Origin: Oscillospiraceae bacterium
GTDB lineage: Bacteria > Bacillota > Clostridia > Oscillospirales > Oscillospiraceae
DNA: 64,000 bases
Assembly (NCBI GenBank): GCA_902795345.1
Contig: CADBKO010000001.1
Coordinates: 181,485-245,484 of the forward strand
Direction: 5' to 3'
Under the pieces are notes generated by a model. That model saw nothing but the letters and a program-made list of their open reading frames with translations. It had not been told where the DNA came from and made no database searches. The translations under genes and the position numbers were made by a program. Positions 24,206 through 32,997 of the stretch are shown one piece after another (position 1 is the first letter of the stretch; every line of letters begins with the position of its first letter).

Positions 24206-24234
24206 GCAAAAAGCGCCTGCCTTTCGGCAGACGC
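24206..24234 (-). terminator. Terminator of the leftward lipoprotein gene
   Basis: On the minus strand GCGTCTGCC and GGCAGGCGC (one G-T pair, GAAA loop) are followed by TTTTTGCTC. It now lies 250 bp from the gene it appears to serve because repeats occupy the gap. Confidence 0.75.
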
Positions 24235-24235
24235 C

Positions 24236-24252
24236 TCAAGCTGTCGATAAAG
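24236..24252 (+). repeat. Truncated copy of the terminator-associated element
   Basis: TCAAGCTGTCGATAAAG matches 16 of 17 bases of the start of the elements at 58786 and 46485 (TCAAGCTGTCGACAAAG). It begins one base after a terminator hairpin, the same context as the two full copies. The rest of the element is missing. Confidence 0.6.
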
Positions 24253-24270
24253 GCGGAATGTACGTTCTTC

Positions 24271-24402
24271 GTCATTGCGAATCCAGTGACCGATGTCACT
24301 GGATGTGGCAATCCGTAACTCCCGTCTTGATTACCCTAACATTTCCAAGGGGACGAAAGAGCGGATTGCCACGACCAGTTTGCGAACTGGTCTCGCAATG
24401 AC
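24271..24402. repeat. Palindromic GTCATTGC element
   Basis: The ends GTCATTGCGA and TCGCAATGAC are perfect inverted repeats. Inside, GTGGCAATCCG and CGGATTGCCAC pair, and each arm carries its own small hairpin (CCAGTGAC/GTCACTGG and ACCAGTT/AACTGGT). The 132-bp unit can fold as one branched structure, in the manner of a MITE-like or REP-like element. A relative lies at 63248-63392. Confidence 0.7.
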
Positions 24403-24426
24403 CATATTCGGGGGGGAGTCTACAGT

Positions 24427-24462
24427 CTGACCCGCAGCCGTCCAAGGACGGCTGCGGGTCAG
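24427..24462. repeat. 17-bp-stem inverted repeat after the lipoprotein gene
   Basis: CTGACCCGCAGCCGTCC and GGACGGCTGCGGGTCAG are separated by two bases, 19 nt after the lipoprotein stop on the minus strand. There is no T-tract, so it may protect or process the 3' end rather than terminate. Confidence 0.65.
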
Positions 24463-24480
24463 AACGGATCCGGCCTTCCG

Positions 24481-25992
24481 TCATGACAGAGGAAACCAGC
24501 TCCCGTGCAGGGCGGTATACGTCTCGTAATCCGTCAACTCCGGCAACTCCCTGCCCATCCAGCCGTCGTCCCCTTTTTCCAGGCAGAAGGAGAGAGTGAG
24601 ATACATGCGTTTTTCCTTCTCGTTCCAGACAACGCTGTCCCCGCCCATGAGGGTCTTGAACCATCCCCGATGCCGGGGATGGAAACCCAGCCTGGCCCGG
24701 AAGATAAAGGCGTTCCCGTCCTCCCGGACCTCCAGCACCTCGGTTTCGGAAACGACGCTGCTTGCCGCGTAGCGGTTTCCCACCAGGGCTTCCGTGAAGG
24801 GGTGAATGTAGGCTTCCACATATTCCTCTGCCACGGCCTTCGGCTCCGTGCCGTCCGTGACGAGGAGGAACTCCCGCTCCGGTTCCTGCTCCAGATAGCC
24901 GGCCACGGCGTCCCGCGCCTCCGTAGCAGCGTCGGTGAAAATGGTCCAAAAGCTGGCGTCATTATCGGGAGGCTTATTCGGGTCCCTTTCCTCCTGGGGC
25001 AGCTCATAGCAGTAATACCGCTCCTGGCCGCTTTTCCGGCAGCGGACGATGTTCATGGGCTGGAAGCGATGCCCGTAAAAGGTCACGGAGGCGTCCCGCG
25101 CTTCGTCCGTGATGGTCAGGGACCACTGAAACGCAAAGTGGACGGAGAAGCCGCGGTCAACTACGTCTTCAGGTACGCTGTAGTGTTCTTCCTGCCAGTC
25201 ATAGCCCTGCACCGGCGGCAGCGGGAAGGGATGCTCCGTCCAGGAACCCTCCATGTATCCGCCCTCGGCATCCTCCAGCGTCCAACTGAGGTTTTCCGGT
25301 TCCACTTCCGCGAAGAAGCGGTCGTAGAGGTTTGGCGTTTCCTCCGCCGGGGTCGTCATGGGCCCCGGTATGGCCTCCGGGTCCCGGAGGAAACGGATCG
25401 CGCCGGAAGCGCCCGGCTCCTTGCGGATATACACCGCATCCGCTTCGTCCGGCACGGTGTAAAGGGCATAGCCGACAAAGGTATGGAAATTCGTTTCAAA
25501 ATCCAGGTACGGGAAAGCGTCCGGGACATAGCCGCGGAGATTCCCTCGGAATTCCGCGCCCGCCGGAAGGCTGCCGTCATAGTCCCCCTCCTGGGGAAGC
25601 TCCCCATAGGCTTTCCGGTAATCCTCCTCCCGGAGATACAGGATGCCGCTGACCCTGAGCCAGGCATATTGCAGCTTTTCCACCGTGAAGCAGGCGTAGC
25701 GCCCGTCCATGCGCACATAGACCGCCTCCGGCCTAAGCTCGCTGACAAAGACCTCACTGCCGTCGGGGACGAGGCCGGTCATCTCGGCGCGGGGAAAGCC
25801 CCTGACCTTTTCCAGCTTTCCCGCGGACATATAGCCCTCCGGCAAAGCCTCCGAGGGCTTATCCGGGCTCAGGTAATAGAGCGTGCCCCGGACCAGGACG
25901 CAGGGCTTCTCCGCCGTGTTGACCCCGTTCCCGCAGCCGGCGAGGGCGCAGAGGAGCAGTAGGACGGCCAGGAGAAACAGGCATTTTTTCAT
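24481..25992 (-). CDS. Predicted lipoprotein of unknown function
   Basis: A 503-residue lipoprotein with signal MKKCLFLLAVLLLLCALAGC (lipid cysteine at residue 20). The mature part is Tyr/Trp/Glu-rich with no domain I recognise. The first half contains LVRGTLYYLS and VYVRMDGRYACFTVEKLQYAWL-type segments; the last third (from about 400) looks like a separate alpha/beta domain (AEEYVEAYIHPFTEALVGNRY). The start at 25992 is set by GGAGGAGG 7 nt upstream; longer in-frame starts would include the promoter. It is a single-gene unit with its own promoter. Confidence 0.8.
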   Translation of the reverse strand: MKKCLFLLAVLLLLCALAGCGNGVNTAEKPCVLVRGTLYYLSPDKPSEALPEGYMSAGKLEKVRGFPRAEMTGLVPDGSEVFVSELRPEAVYVRMDGRYACFTVEKLQYAWLRVSGILYLREEDYRKAYGELPQEGDYDGSLPAGAEFRGNLRGYVPDAFPYLDFETNFHTFVGYALYTVPDEADAVYIRKEPGASGAIRFLRDPEAIPGPMTTPAEETPNLYDRFFAEVEPENLSWTLEDAEGGYMEGSWTEHPFPLPPVQGYDWQEEHYSVPEDVVDRGFSVHFAFQWSLTITDEARDASVTFYGHRFQPMNIVRCRKSGQERYYCYELPQEERDPNKPPDNDASFWTIFTDAATEARDAVAGYLEQEPEREFLLVTDGTEPKAVAEEYVEAYIHPFTEALVGNRYAASSVVSETEVLEVREDGNAFIFRARLGFHPRHRGWFKTLMGGDSVVWNEKEKRMYLTLSFCLEKGDDGWMGRELPELTDYETYTALHGSWFPLS

Positions 25993-26081
25993 GGCGGCGC
26001 CTCCTCCTTTTTGAAGTCTTGATGCATCATCAGACGCAAATGTGCGGCAGATGTTCCCACAAGTGACGAAGATTCCACCTG

Positions 26082-26111
26082 ATTCTATCAAACACATGCA
26101 TTGCATGTCAA
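26082..26111 (-). promoter_or_regulatory. Promoter of the lipoprotein gene with a palindromic operator
   Basis: On the minus strand TTGACA (26111-26106) and TAGAAT (26087-26082) are 18 bp apart. The spacer and -35 hold the 15-bp palindrome ACATGCATTGCATGT (26094-26108), placed where a repressor would block RNA polymerase. Confidence 0.75.
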
Positions 26112-26112
26112 C

Positions 26113-26158
26113 AAAAAATTGTTGCAGCGATATCAACCAATAGTTGATATCGCTGCAA
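26113..26158 (-). terminator. Terminator of the SpoIIQ-like gene
   Basis: On the minus strand a perfect 16-bp stem (TTGCAGCGATATCAAC with GTTGATATCGCTGCAA, 5-nt loop) is followed by AATTTTTTG. It ends 15 nt from the stop codon. Confidence 0.92.
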
Positions 26159-26172
26159 AATAACTTTGTCCT

Positions 26173-26928
26173 TTATCTCTCCGGCAGAAAGCTCAGGGGG
26201 TCCACCCGGGTCTCATCCAGAGTCATGGCGAAGTGGAGATGGTTCACGTCCCCATTCTCCGCGTCGGCGGTGTCGCCCACCGCGCCGATCACCTGGCCTA
26301 GGCTCACCGTGTCCCCGGCCTGTACCGTGGGCGTGCCCGCCAGGTTGCAGTAGATGCTCCGCAGCCCGGCCCCGTGGTAGAGCACCACCGTGACGCCGTA
26401 CATCTGGTCGGTGTAGATCCGCTCCACGATGCCGTCCCCGGCGGCGAGCACCTTTTCTCCCAGCTCCGCCTCGATGTCGATGGCGTTGTGGGTGCGCCAG
26501 TCCTGCATGGTCCGGTCATACTGCAGCCTGTCCACGCTGTACCCGGAGCAGATGTCCCCCTTGACGGGCCAGTCGAAGGCGGTGGCGATCACCTCCGCCG
26601 CCTCCTCGGGAGGGAGCTCGGCGGCCTCGGTCCCGGCTTCCGGCTCCTCCGCAGGCGCTTCCGTGGGCTCCGGGGTAGCCTGCTGGGGCGGCACGATCTC
26701 CGGCATCCAGGTATAGACCGCGCCGGGGTCCGGCGTGCGGGGCGGGGAGGAGGCGCGATGCTGGAGGCTGGGTTCCACGGGCTTTGTCGAGTCCAGGGCG
26801 GCGGAGAAGATCCAGGCAGTGCCGCCGATCACCAGCACGCAGAGGAGAAGAATGAAATAAAAGCTGCGTTCTCCGATAAAGCGCCACAGGCGCAGGAGAA
26901 AGCTGTCCCTTGGTTCCTTGTCGTTCAA
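26173..26928 (-). CDS. spoIIQ: SpoIIQ-like M23 peptidase
   Basis: A 251-residue membrane-anchored M23 protein with one N-terminal helix (about residues 22-45), a Pro/Glu linker to about 110 and a LytM domain starting FDWPVKGDICSGYS. The SpoIIQ hallmark TMQDWRTHNAIDIEA is present, and the zinc ligands are retained (H and D of HNAID, HxH of NHLHFAM), unlike Bacillus SpoIIQ. SpoIIQ joins SpoIIIAH across the engulfment space. The likely start is TTG at 26928 with GGGGGTG upstream; no nearby ATG fits. Assignment as SpoIIQ rather than a generic M23 peptidase rests on the DWRTH segment. Confidence 0.82.
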   Translation of the reverse strand: MNDKEPRDSFLLRLWRFIGERSFYFILLLCVLVIGGTAWIFSAALDSTKPVEPSLQHRASSPPRTPDPGAVYTWMPEIVPPQQATPEPTEAPAEEPEAGTEAAELPPEEAAEVIATAFDWPVKGDICSGYSVDRLQYDRTMQDWRTHNAIDIEAELGEKVLAAGDGIVERIYTDQMYGVTVVLYHGAGLRSIYCNLAGTPTVQAGDTVSLGQVIGAVGDTADAENGDVNHLHFAMTLDETRVDPLSFLPER

Positions 26929-26950
26929 GTGTTACACCCCCAAAAATGTA

Positions 26951-26979
26951 AGCTCCGCGGAGAAGTTCTCCGCGGAGCT
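26951..26979. repeat. 13-bp perfect inverted repeat upstream of spoIIQ
   Basis: AGCTCCGCGGAGA and TCTCCGCGGAGCT are separated by AGT. On the minus strand it is followed by TACATTTTTG, so it could end transcription from the enolase operon before spoIIQ. Confidence 0.6.
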
Positions 26980-27088
26980 CTCTCAATGGGGATTATTCCC
27001 CGCAGCGGGGGATTTATTCAGACAAGCTGGAATGGGGCCGAAGCCTCGCTGGAGTTCGCGGCTCGGAAGCCGCGAAGAAATTGGAATC

Positions 27089-27121
27089 ATTTTGGGGCAG
27101 AATTCATTTCTGCCCCAAAAT
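27089..27121. repeat. 14-bp perfect inverted repeat
   Basis: ATTTTGGGGCAGAA and TTCTGCCCCAAAAT flank a 5-nt loop in the enolase-spoIIQ gap. On the minus strand the hairpin ends with ATTTTGGGGC-type arms but lacks a T-run. The rest of 26980-27183 holds further GC-rich partial palindromes and no gene. Confidence 0.65.
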
Positions 27122-27183
27122 ACCTCTCGCGAAGCGGACTGTGCGAGCATCGCGAGTGCGGGGAGCGCAGCGCAATCCCCCCT

Positions 27184-27205
27184 CAACGCGAGCCTGCTCG
27201 CGTTG
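27184..27205 (-). terminator. Hairpin directly after enolase
   Basis: CAACGCGAG and CTCGCGTTG form a 9-bp stem six bases from the enolase stop. No strong T-tract follows on the minus strand. Confidence 0.55.
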
Positions 27206-27210
27206 ATTCT

Positions 27211-28539
<1,329 letters not shown>

Positions 28540-30057
28540 TTACTTTTCGATCAGGGTGGTCCCGGTCATTTCCGGGGGCTGCTCCAGCCCCATGAGGCTG
28601 AGGATGGTGGGGGCGATGTCCGCCAGACGCCCGTCGTGGAGCGCCACGTCAGCGCCTCGGATGAGGAAGGGCACGGGGTTGGTGGTGTGGCCGGTGTGGG
28701 GGGTGCCGTCGGCGTTCCAGACCTCCTCGGCGTTGCCGTGGTCGGCGGTGACGATGCTGATGCCCCCCGCCTCCGCGGTGGCCTTCACCGTCTCCATGAC
28801 GCACTTGTCCGTCACCCGCACCGCCTCCAGGATGGCGTCCCAGACGCAGGTGTGGCCCACCATGTCGCAGTTGGCGTAGTTCACCACCACCAGGTCATAT
28901 TTGCCGCTGCGGATGCGCTTGCAGACCTCCTCGCAGACCTCGTTTGCCCGCATCTGGGGGATCAGGTCATAGGTGGGGTATTCCTTGGGGGAGGGGATCA
29001 ACACCCGGTCCTCCCCGGGCAGGGTCACTTCGCTGCCGCCGTTGAAGAAGAAGGTGACGTGGGCGTATTTCTCCGTTTCTGCGATGCGCAGCTGGGTCAT
29101 GCCCAGGCGGCTCAGGTATTCTCCCAGGGTGTTTTTCGGCTCCTCCGGCGGGAAGGCGACGCGCACATTGGGCAGGTCCGCGTCGTATTGGGCCAGGCAG
29201 ACGAAGTCCACGGGGAAATAGCCGCTGATCCGGGGGAAGCCGTCGAAGGCCGGGTCGCAGAAGGCCCGGGTGATCTCCCTGGCCCGGTCGGGCCGGAAGT
29301 TCATGAAGAAGATGCTGTCCCCGGCGCGGATCAGCCCCTCGGGGCAGCAGATCACCGGTTCCACAAATTCGTCGGTGATGCCGGCGGCATAGGATTCCTC
29401 CATGGCCTGCAGGGGATCGGCGCAGGCCTTCCCCGTTCCGGCCACCAGGTTCTCATAGGCTTTCTGCACCCGCTCCCAGCGCTTGTCCCGGTCCATGGCG
29501 TAGAAGCGCCCGCAGAGGGACGCCACCTGACCCAGGCCGATGGAGGCGCACCGGCGCATGGCCTCCTCCACATAACCCTTGCCGGACTGGGGGGATGCGT
29601 CCCGCCCGTCCATGAAGCAGTGGAGGTACGCCCTTTTCACGCCCTTGTCCTTCAGCAGCTTCAGCAGGGCCCAGACATGATGGATGTCGCTGTGGACGCC
29701 GATGTCGCTGAGCAGCACGAAGATGTGGGCCGCAGAATCCGTGGCGGCGCACTGCACCGCGGCGGAGGCCAGGACGGGATTTGCAAAGAAGCTGCCGTCC
29801 TCGATACTGTTGGAGATGCGCAGCAGGCTCTGATACACCACCCGGCCCGCGCCGATGTTGGTGTGGCCCACCTCGCTGTTGCCCATGGTGTCGGGGGGCA
29901 GGCCCACGTCGGGGCCGGAAGCCGCCAGCCGGCAATGGGGGCTCGATTCCCAGAGCTGGTCGATGTTGGGAGTCCCGGCGGCCAGGATGGCGTTGCCGGC
30001 TTTCTCCTCCGTGAGGCCGAAGCCGTCCATAATGATCAAAGTTACCGGTGTTTTCAT
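28540..30057 (-). CDS. gpmI: 2,3-bisphosphoglycerate-independent phosphoglycerate mutase
   Basis: A 505-residue dimanganese enzyme of the alkaline-phosphatase superfamily that interconverts 3- and 2-phosphoglycerate. The catalytic serine lies in TMGNSEVGHTNIGAGRVVYQ. Metal ligands are in IIMDGFGLTE, VVVNYANCDMVGHT and IVTADHGNAEE. The ATG at 30057 overlaps the tpiA stop (ATGA), so the two are translationally coupled; an upstream in-frame extension lies within tpiA. Spore formers commonly use this pH-sensitive mutase. Confidence 0.98.
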   Translation of the reverse strand: MKTPVTLIIMDGFGLTEEKAGNAILAAGTPNIDQLWESSPHCRLAASGPDVGLPPDTMGNSEVGHTNIGAGRVVYQSLLRISNSIEDGSFFANPVLASAAVQCAATDSAAHIFVLLSDIGVHSDIHHVWALLKLLKDKGVKRAYLHCFMDGRDASPQSGKGYVEEAMRRCASIGLGQVASLCGRFYAMDRDKRWERVQKAYENLVAGTGKACADPLQAMEESYAAGITDEFVEPVICCPEGLIRAGDSIFFMNFRPDRAREITRAFCDPAFDGFPRISGYFPVDFVCLAQYDADLPNVRVAFPPEEPKNTLGEYLSRLGMTQLRIAETEKYAHVTFFFNGGSEVTLPGEDRVLIPSPKEYPTYDLIPQMRANEVCEEVCKRIRSGKYDLVVVNYANCDMVGHTCVWDAILEAVRVTDKCVMETVKATAEAGGISIVTADHGNAEEVWNADGTPHTGHTTNPVPFLIRGADVALHDGRLADIAPTILSLMGLEQPPEMTGTTLIEK

Positions 30058-30824
30058 ATTTTCGCCGCTTCCACGATCTGATAGAATTTTTTTGGGTCCA
30101 GGCTGGCCCCGCCAATCAGCCCGCCGTCCACGTCCGGCTGCGCCAGGAGCTCGGCGGCGTTGGCGGGGTTCATGCTGCCGCCGTACTGCACCGTCACGGC
30201 CCGCGCGGTGCGGGCGTCGTAGCTTTCCCGGATGGCGGCTCGGATCTCCCGGCACATGTCCTGGGCCTGGGCAGGCGCGGCGGTCCGCCCCGTGCCGATG
30301 GCCCAAACGGGCTCGTAGGCCACCACCGTCTTCCGCATGGCGGCGGCATCCAGCCCCGCCAGCGCCAGCTTCAGCTGGGTGCGGACCACATCCGTCTCCG
30401 CCCCCGCGTCCCGCTGGGACAGGGTCTCTCCCACGCAGAGGATGGGGGTCATGCCCGCTTCCAGCACCCGCCGCAGCTTCCGGCCGATGAGCTCGTCCGT
30501 TTCGCCGTGATAGGCCCGGCGCTCAGAGTGGCCCACGATCACGTATTTCACGCCCGCGTCCTTCAGCTGGGCAGCGGAGATCTCCCCGGTGAAGGCCCCG
30601 CCTTCCTCGGCGGATACGTCCTGCACCCCCAGGCCCACCCGGCTGCCCCGGAGATACCGGAGCATGGGGATCGCCATGAGGGCCGGGACGCAGAGCACCG
30701 CCTCGCAGGGGTGCTCCCTGCCCAGCAGCTCCTTGAGAGCGTCGGCGTAGTCCTTGAGCTGGGAGGGCAGCAGATTCATTTTCCAGTTGCCCGCGATGAC
30801 GGTCTTGCGATATTTCGGATTCAT
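30054..30824 (-). CDS. tpiA: Triosephosphate isomerase
   Basis: A 256-residue TIM barrel that interconverts dihydroxyacetone phosphate and glyceraldehyde 3-phosphate. It shows AGNWKMN (substrate lysine), VIVGHSERR (catalytic histidine), VVAYEPVWAIGTGRTA (catalytic glutamate and loop 6) and VQYGGSMNPANA. AGGAGG lies 4 nt before the ATG. The gene sits between pgk and gpmI in one operon. Confidence 0.98.
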   Translation of the reverse strand: MNPKYRKTVIAGNWKMNLLPSQLKDYADALKELLGREHPCEAVLCVPALMAIPMLRYLRGSRVGLGVQDVSAEEGGAFTGEISAAQLKDAGVKYVIVGHSERRAYHGETDELIGRKLRRVLEAGMTPILCVGETLSQRDAGAETDVVRTQLKLALAGLDAAAMRKTVVAYEPVWAIGTGRTAAPAQAQDMCREIRAAIRESYDARTARAVTVQYGGSMNPANAAELLAQPDVDGGLIGGASLDPKKFYQIVEAAKI

Positions 30825-30838
30825 CGGTCCTCCTAAGC

Positions 30839-32026
30839 TCAGGCGTCCGGCAGGCAGGCGATGCCGGGCAGCTCCTTGCCTTCCAGGAACTCCAGGCTGG
30901 CCCCGCCGCCGGTGGAGATGTGGCTCATCTTGTCCGCCAGGCCCGCTTTCTGCACGGCGGAAACGCTGTCGCCGCCGCCGATGACCGTGGTGCCCTTGCA
31001 GGCGGCCATGGCCTTGGCCACCGCCATGGTGCCCTCCGCGAATTTCGGCTGCTCAAAGACGCCCATGGGCCCGTTCCAGATGACGGTGCCGGCCTTTTCG
31101 ATCTCAGCGGCGAAGAGCTTTCTCGTCTCGGGGCCGATGTCCACGCCCTCCCAGCCGTCGGGGATCTGCCCGGCGGTGACGAACTTCGTCTCCGCGTCGG
31201 CGCTGACGGCGGTGGCAATAAGGGTGTCCACGGGCAGCAGCAGCTTCACGCCCTTGGCCTTTGCCTTGTCCATCATCTTCTGCACATATTCGATCTTTTC
31301 CTCGTCCAGCAGGGAATTGCCGATGCTGCCCCCCTTGGCCTTGGCAAAGGTATAGGACATGCCGCCGCCGATGAGCAGGGTGTCCGCCTTGTCCAGCAGA
31401 TGGTCGATGACGGCCAGCTTGTCCGCCACCTTTGCGCCGCCCAGAACGGCCACCAGGGGCCGGACGGGGTTCTCCACCGCGCCGCCCAGGGCCTTCAGCT
31501 CCCTTTCGATGAGGAAGCCGCAGTAAGCGGGAAGGTGGTCCGCCACCCCGGCGGTGGAGGCGTGGGCTCGATGCACCGTGCCGAAAGCGTCGGACACATA
31601 GATGTCCGCCAGGGAAGCCAGGGCTTTGGCAAAGGCGGGATCGTTCTTCTCCTCCTCCTTGTGGAAGCGGAGGTTTTCCAGCAGCAGCACCTGGCCGGGC
31701 CGGAGGGCCTTCGCCATGGCCTCGGTCTCGGCGCCCACGCAGTCGGGGGCCATCGCCACCGGCATTTCCAGCAGCTCGCCCAGCCGGGCGGCGACGGGCT
31801 TCAGGGACATTTCCGGCACCACCTGGCCCTTGGGGCGGCCCAGATGGGAGCAGGCGATCACAGCCCCGCCCTCCTTGAGAATGAAGCGGATGGTCTCCAG
31901 GGCGGCGCGGATGCGGGTGTCGTCCCCGATGACGCCGTTTTTCAGGGGAACGTTGAAGTCACAGCGCAGCAGCACCTTTTTGCCCTTCAAAGGGGCGTCA
32001 GCGACGCTTTTCTTGACGTAATTCAT
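30839..32026 (-). CDS. pgk: Phosphoglycerate kinase
   Basis: A 395-residue two-domain kinase that makes ATP from 1,3-bisphosphoglycerate. It has LLRCDFNVPLKNG, the ASHLGRPKG-like CSHLGRPKGQ, VSDAFGTVHRAHAST, the hinge WNGPMGVFE and the nucleotide loop IGGGDSVSAV. A strong AAGGAGG precedes the ATG. It is the first gene of the glycolytic operon in this window; no gap gene lies upstream, where trmL is found instead. Confidence 0.98.
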   Translation of the reverse strand: MNYVKKSVADAPLKGKKVLLRCDFNVPLKNGVIGDDTRIRAALETIRFILKEGGAVIACSHLGRPKGQVVPEMSLKPVAARLGELLEMPVAMAPDCVGAETEAMAKALRPGQVLLLENLRFHKEEEKNDPAFAKALASLADIYVSDAFGTVHRAHASTAGVADHLPAYCGFLIERELKALGGAVENPVRPLVAVLGGAKVADKLAVIDHLLDKADTLLIGGGMSYTFAKAKGGSIGNSLLDEEKIEYVQKMMDKAKAKGVKLLLPVDTLIATAVSADAETKFVTAGQIPDGWEGVDIGPETRKLFAAEIEKAGTVIWNGPMGVFEQPKFAEGTMAVAKAMAACKGTTVIGGGDSVSAVQKAGLADKMSHISTGGGASLEFLEGKELPGIACLPDA

Positions 32027-32089
32027 GGATCGTCCTCCTTATCGGATTCATATAATAAATGGGAATGATCGTCTGCGGATCGGAATATA

Positions 32090-32551
32090 TCATACCAGGC
32101 CGGGGAAGCCCTGCTGCCGCAGCGCTTCGTAGCAAAGGAGCGCCACGCTGTTGCCCAGGTTCATGCTCCTGGCGCCCTCGATCATGGGGATGCGGATGCA
32201 CCGGTCCGGGTACTTTTCCCGGAGCCAGGCGGGAAGCCCCGCGCTCTCCCGCCCGAACAGGAGCCAGCACTCCTCCTCGAAAACCGCGTCGGTATAGCGG
32301 ACAGCCCCCTTGGTGGTGCTGAGCCACAGGGGCTTGTCCCCGTTGCGCCGGAGAAAATCGTCGATGTTCTCGTAGACCCGCAGGTCCAGCAGATGCCAGT
32401 AGTCCAGCCCGGCCCGCTTCACGGCCTTTTCGGAGATGTCGAAGCCCAGGGGACGGACCAGGTGCAGCCGGGCCCCGGTGATGGCGCAGGTCCGCGCGAT
32501 GTTTCCCGTATTTTGTGGGATCTCCGGTTCTACCAACACAACATTTACCAT
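32090..32551 (-). CDS. trmL: tRNA (cytidine(34)-2'-O)-methyltransferase TrmL
   Basis: A 153-residue SPOUT methyltransferase that methylates the wobble ribose of tRNA-Leu isoacceptors. It shows VLVEPEIPQNTGNIARTCA, LHLVRPLGFDISEKAVKRAGLDYW, LFGRESAGLP and the knot motif IPMIEGARSMNLGNSVALL. The start at 32551 follows GAGGAGAGG; a longer upstream frame would read through tRNA-Arg and is rejected. It points the same way as the glycolytic operon, 63 nt upstream of pgk. Confidence 0.95.
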   Translation of the reverse strand: MVNVVLVEPEIPQNTGNIARTCAITGARLHLVRPLGFDISEKAVKRAGLDYWHLLDLRVYENIDDFLRRNGDKPLWLSTTKGAVRYTDAVFEEECWLLFGRESAGLPAWLREKYPDRCIRIPMIEGARSMNLGNSVALLCYEALRQQGFPGLV

Positions 32552-32731
32552 TTCTGCCTCTCCTCGGCCCCGCGCATAAGTTCTGCCCCATTGTAGTACG
32601 CAAAAACGGGATTTGCAAGCGAAAAAGGACGAAATTGTTCGGAAAAACCCGAGTAATTTCACTGAATCCCGGGAGTTTTCCGGGCAAAAAGTTATCAAAA
32701 TGCCCAGTTTTGTCGGATGCGAGAAAAAGTC

Positions 32732-32760
32732 TTTACAAAGGCAAATGCGAGTGCTATAAT
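32732..32760 (+). promoter_or_regulatory. Promoter of tRNA-Arg
   Basis: TTTACA (32732-32737) and a perfect TATAAT (32755-32760) are separated by 17 bp, about 60 bp upstream of the mature tRNA. Confidence 0.88.
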
Positions 32761-32826
32761 GCCATATGCTTGCGAAGCCCGAAGCGTTTCGCAAGCCGCA
32801 TTGCAAAAAAGAGATCCCGGAAATGT

Positions 32827-32903
32827 GCGCCTGTAGCTCAGTTGGATAGAGCGTCTGCCTCCGGAGCAGAAGGTCGTGCGTTCGAGTCGCGTCAGGCGTG
32901 CCA
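32827..32903 (+). tRNA. tRNA-Arg (anticodon CCG)
   Basis: A 77-nt cloverleaf with encoded CCA. The acceptor arms are GCGCCTG and CAGGCGT, the D-arm is GCTC/GAGC, and the anticodon stem TCTGC/GCAGA carries loop CTCCGGA, giving anticodon CCG (reads CGG). The T-loop is TTCGAGT. Its own promoter and downstream hairpin make it a single-gene unit. Confidence 0.96.
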
Positions 32904-32906
32904 GAA

Positions 32907-32937
32907 AGAGACGGCTTGCGGTAAGCAAGCCGTCTCT
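32907..32937 (+). terminator. Hairpin after tRNA-Arg
   Basis: AGAGACGGCTTGC and GCAAGCCGTCTCT form a perfect 13-bp stem with a 5-nt loop. The downstream T-tract is weak, so read-through into the CDF gene is possible. Confidence 0.75.
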
Positions 32938-32997
32938 GCTGCAATATCCGGGGTTTCTCCGGACTAACTCTTGCTTTTGGAGAAGGAGCGTGAAGCC

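Larger units (their letters stand above)
24134..24480. other. Repeat-rich intergenic region
   Basis: About 350 bp upstream of the ChrA operon hold a terminator, a 17-bp fragment of the terminator-associated element, a 132-bp palindromic GTCATTGC element and a 17-bp-stem hairpin (listed separately). I see no gene. The leftward promoter of the ChrA operon must lie in 24134-24205 but was not recognised. Confidence 0.7.

Noticed and set aside
32552..32944. N-terminal extension of the TrmL frame
   Set aside because: It reads antisense through tRNA-Arg and its promoter; the true start at 32551 has a ribosome binding site and matches the family N-terminus.
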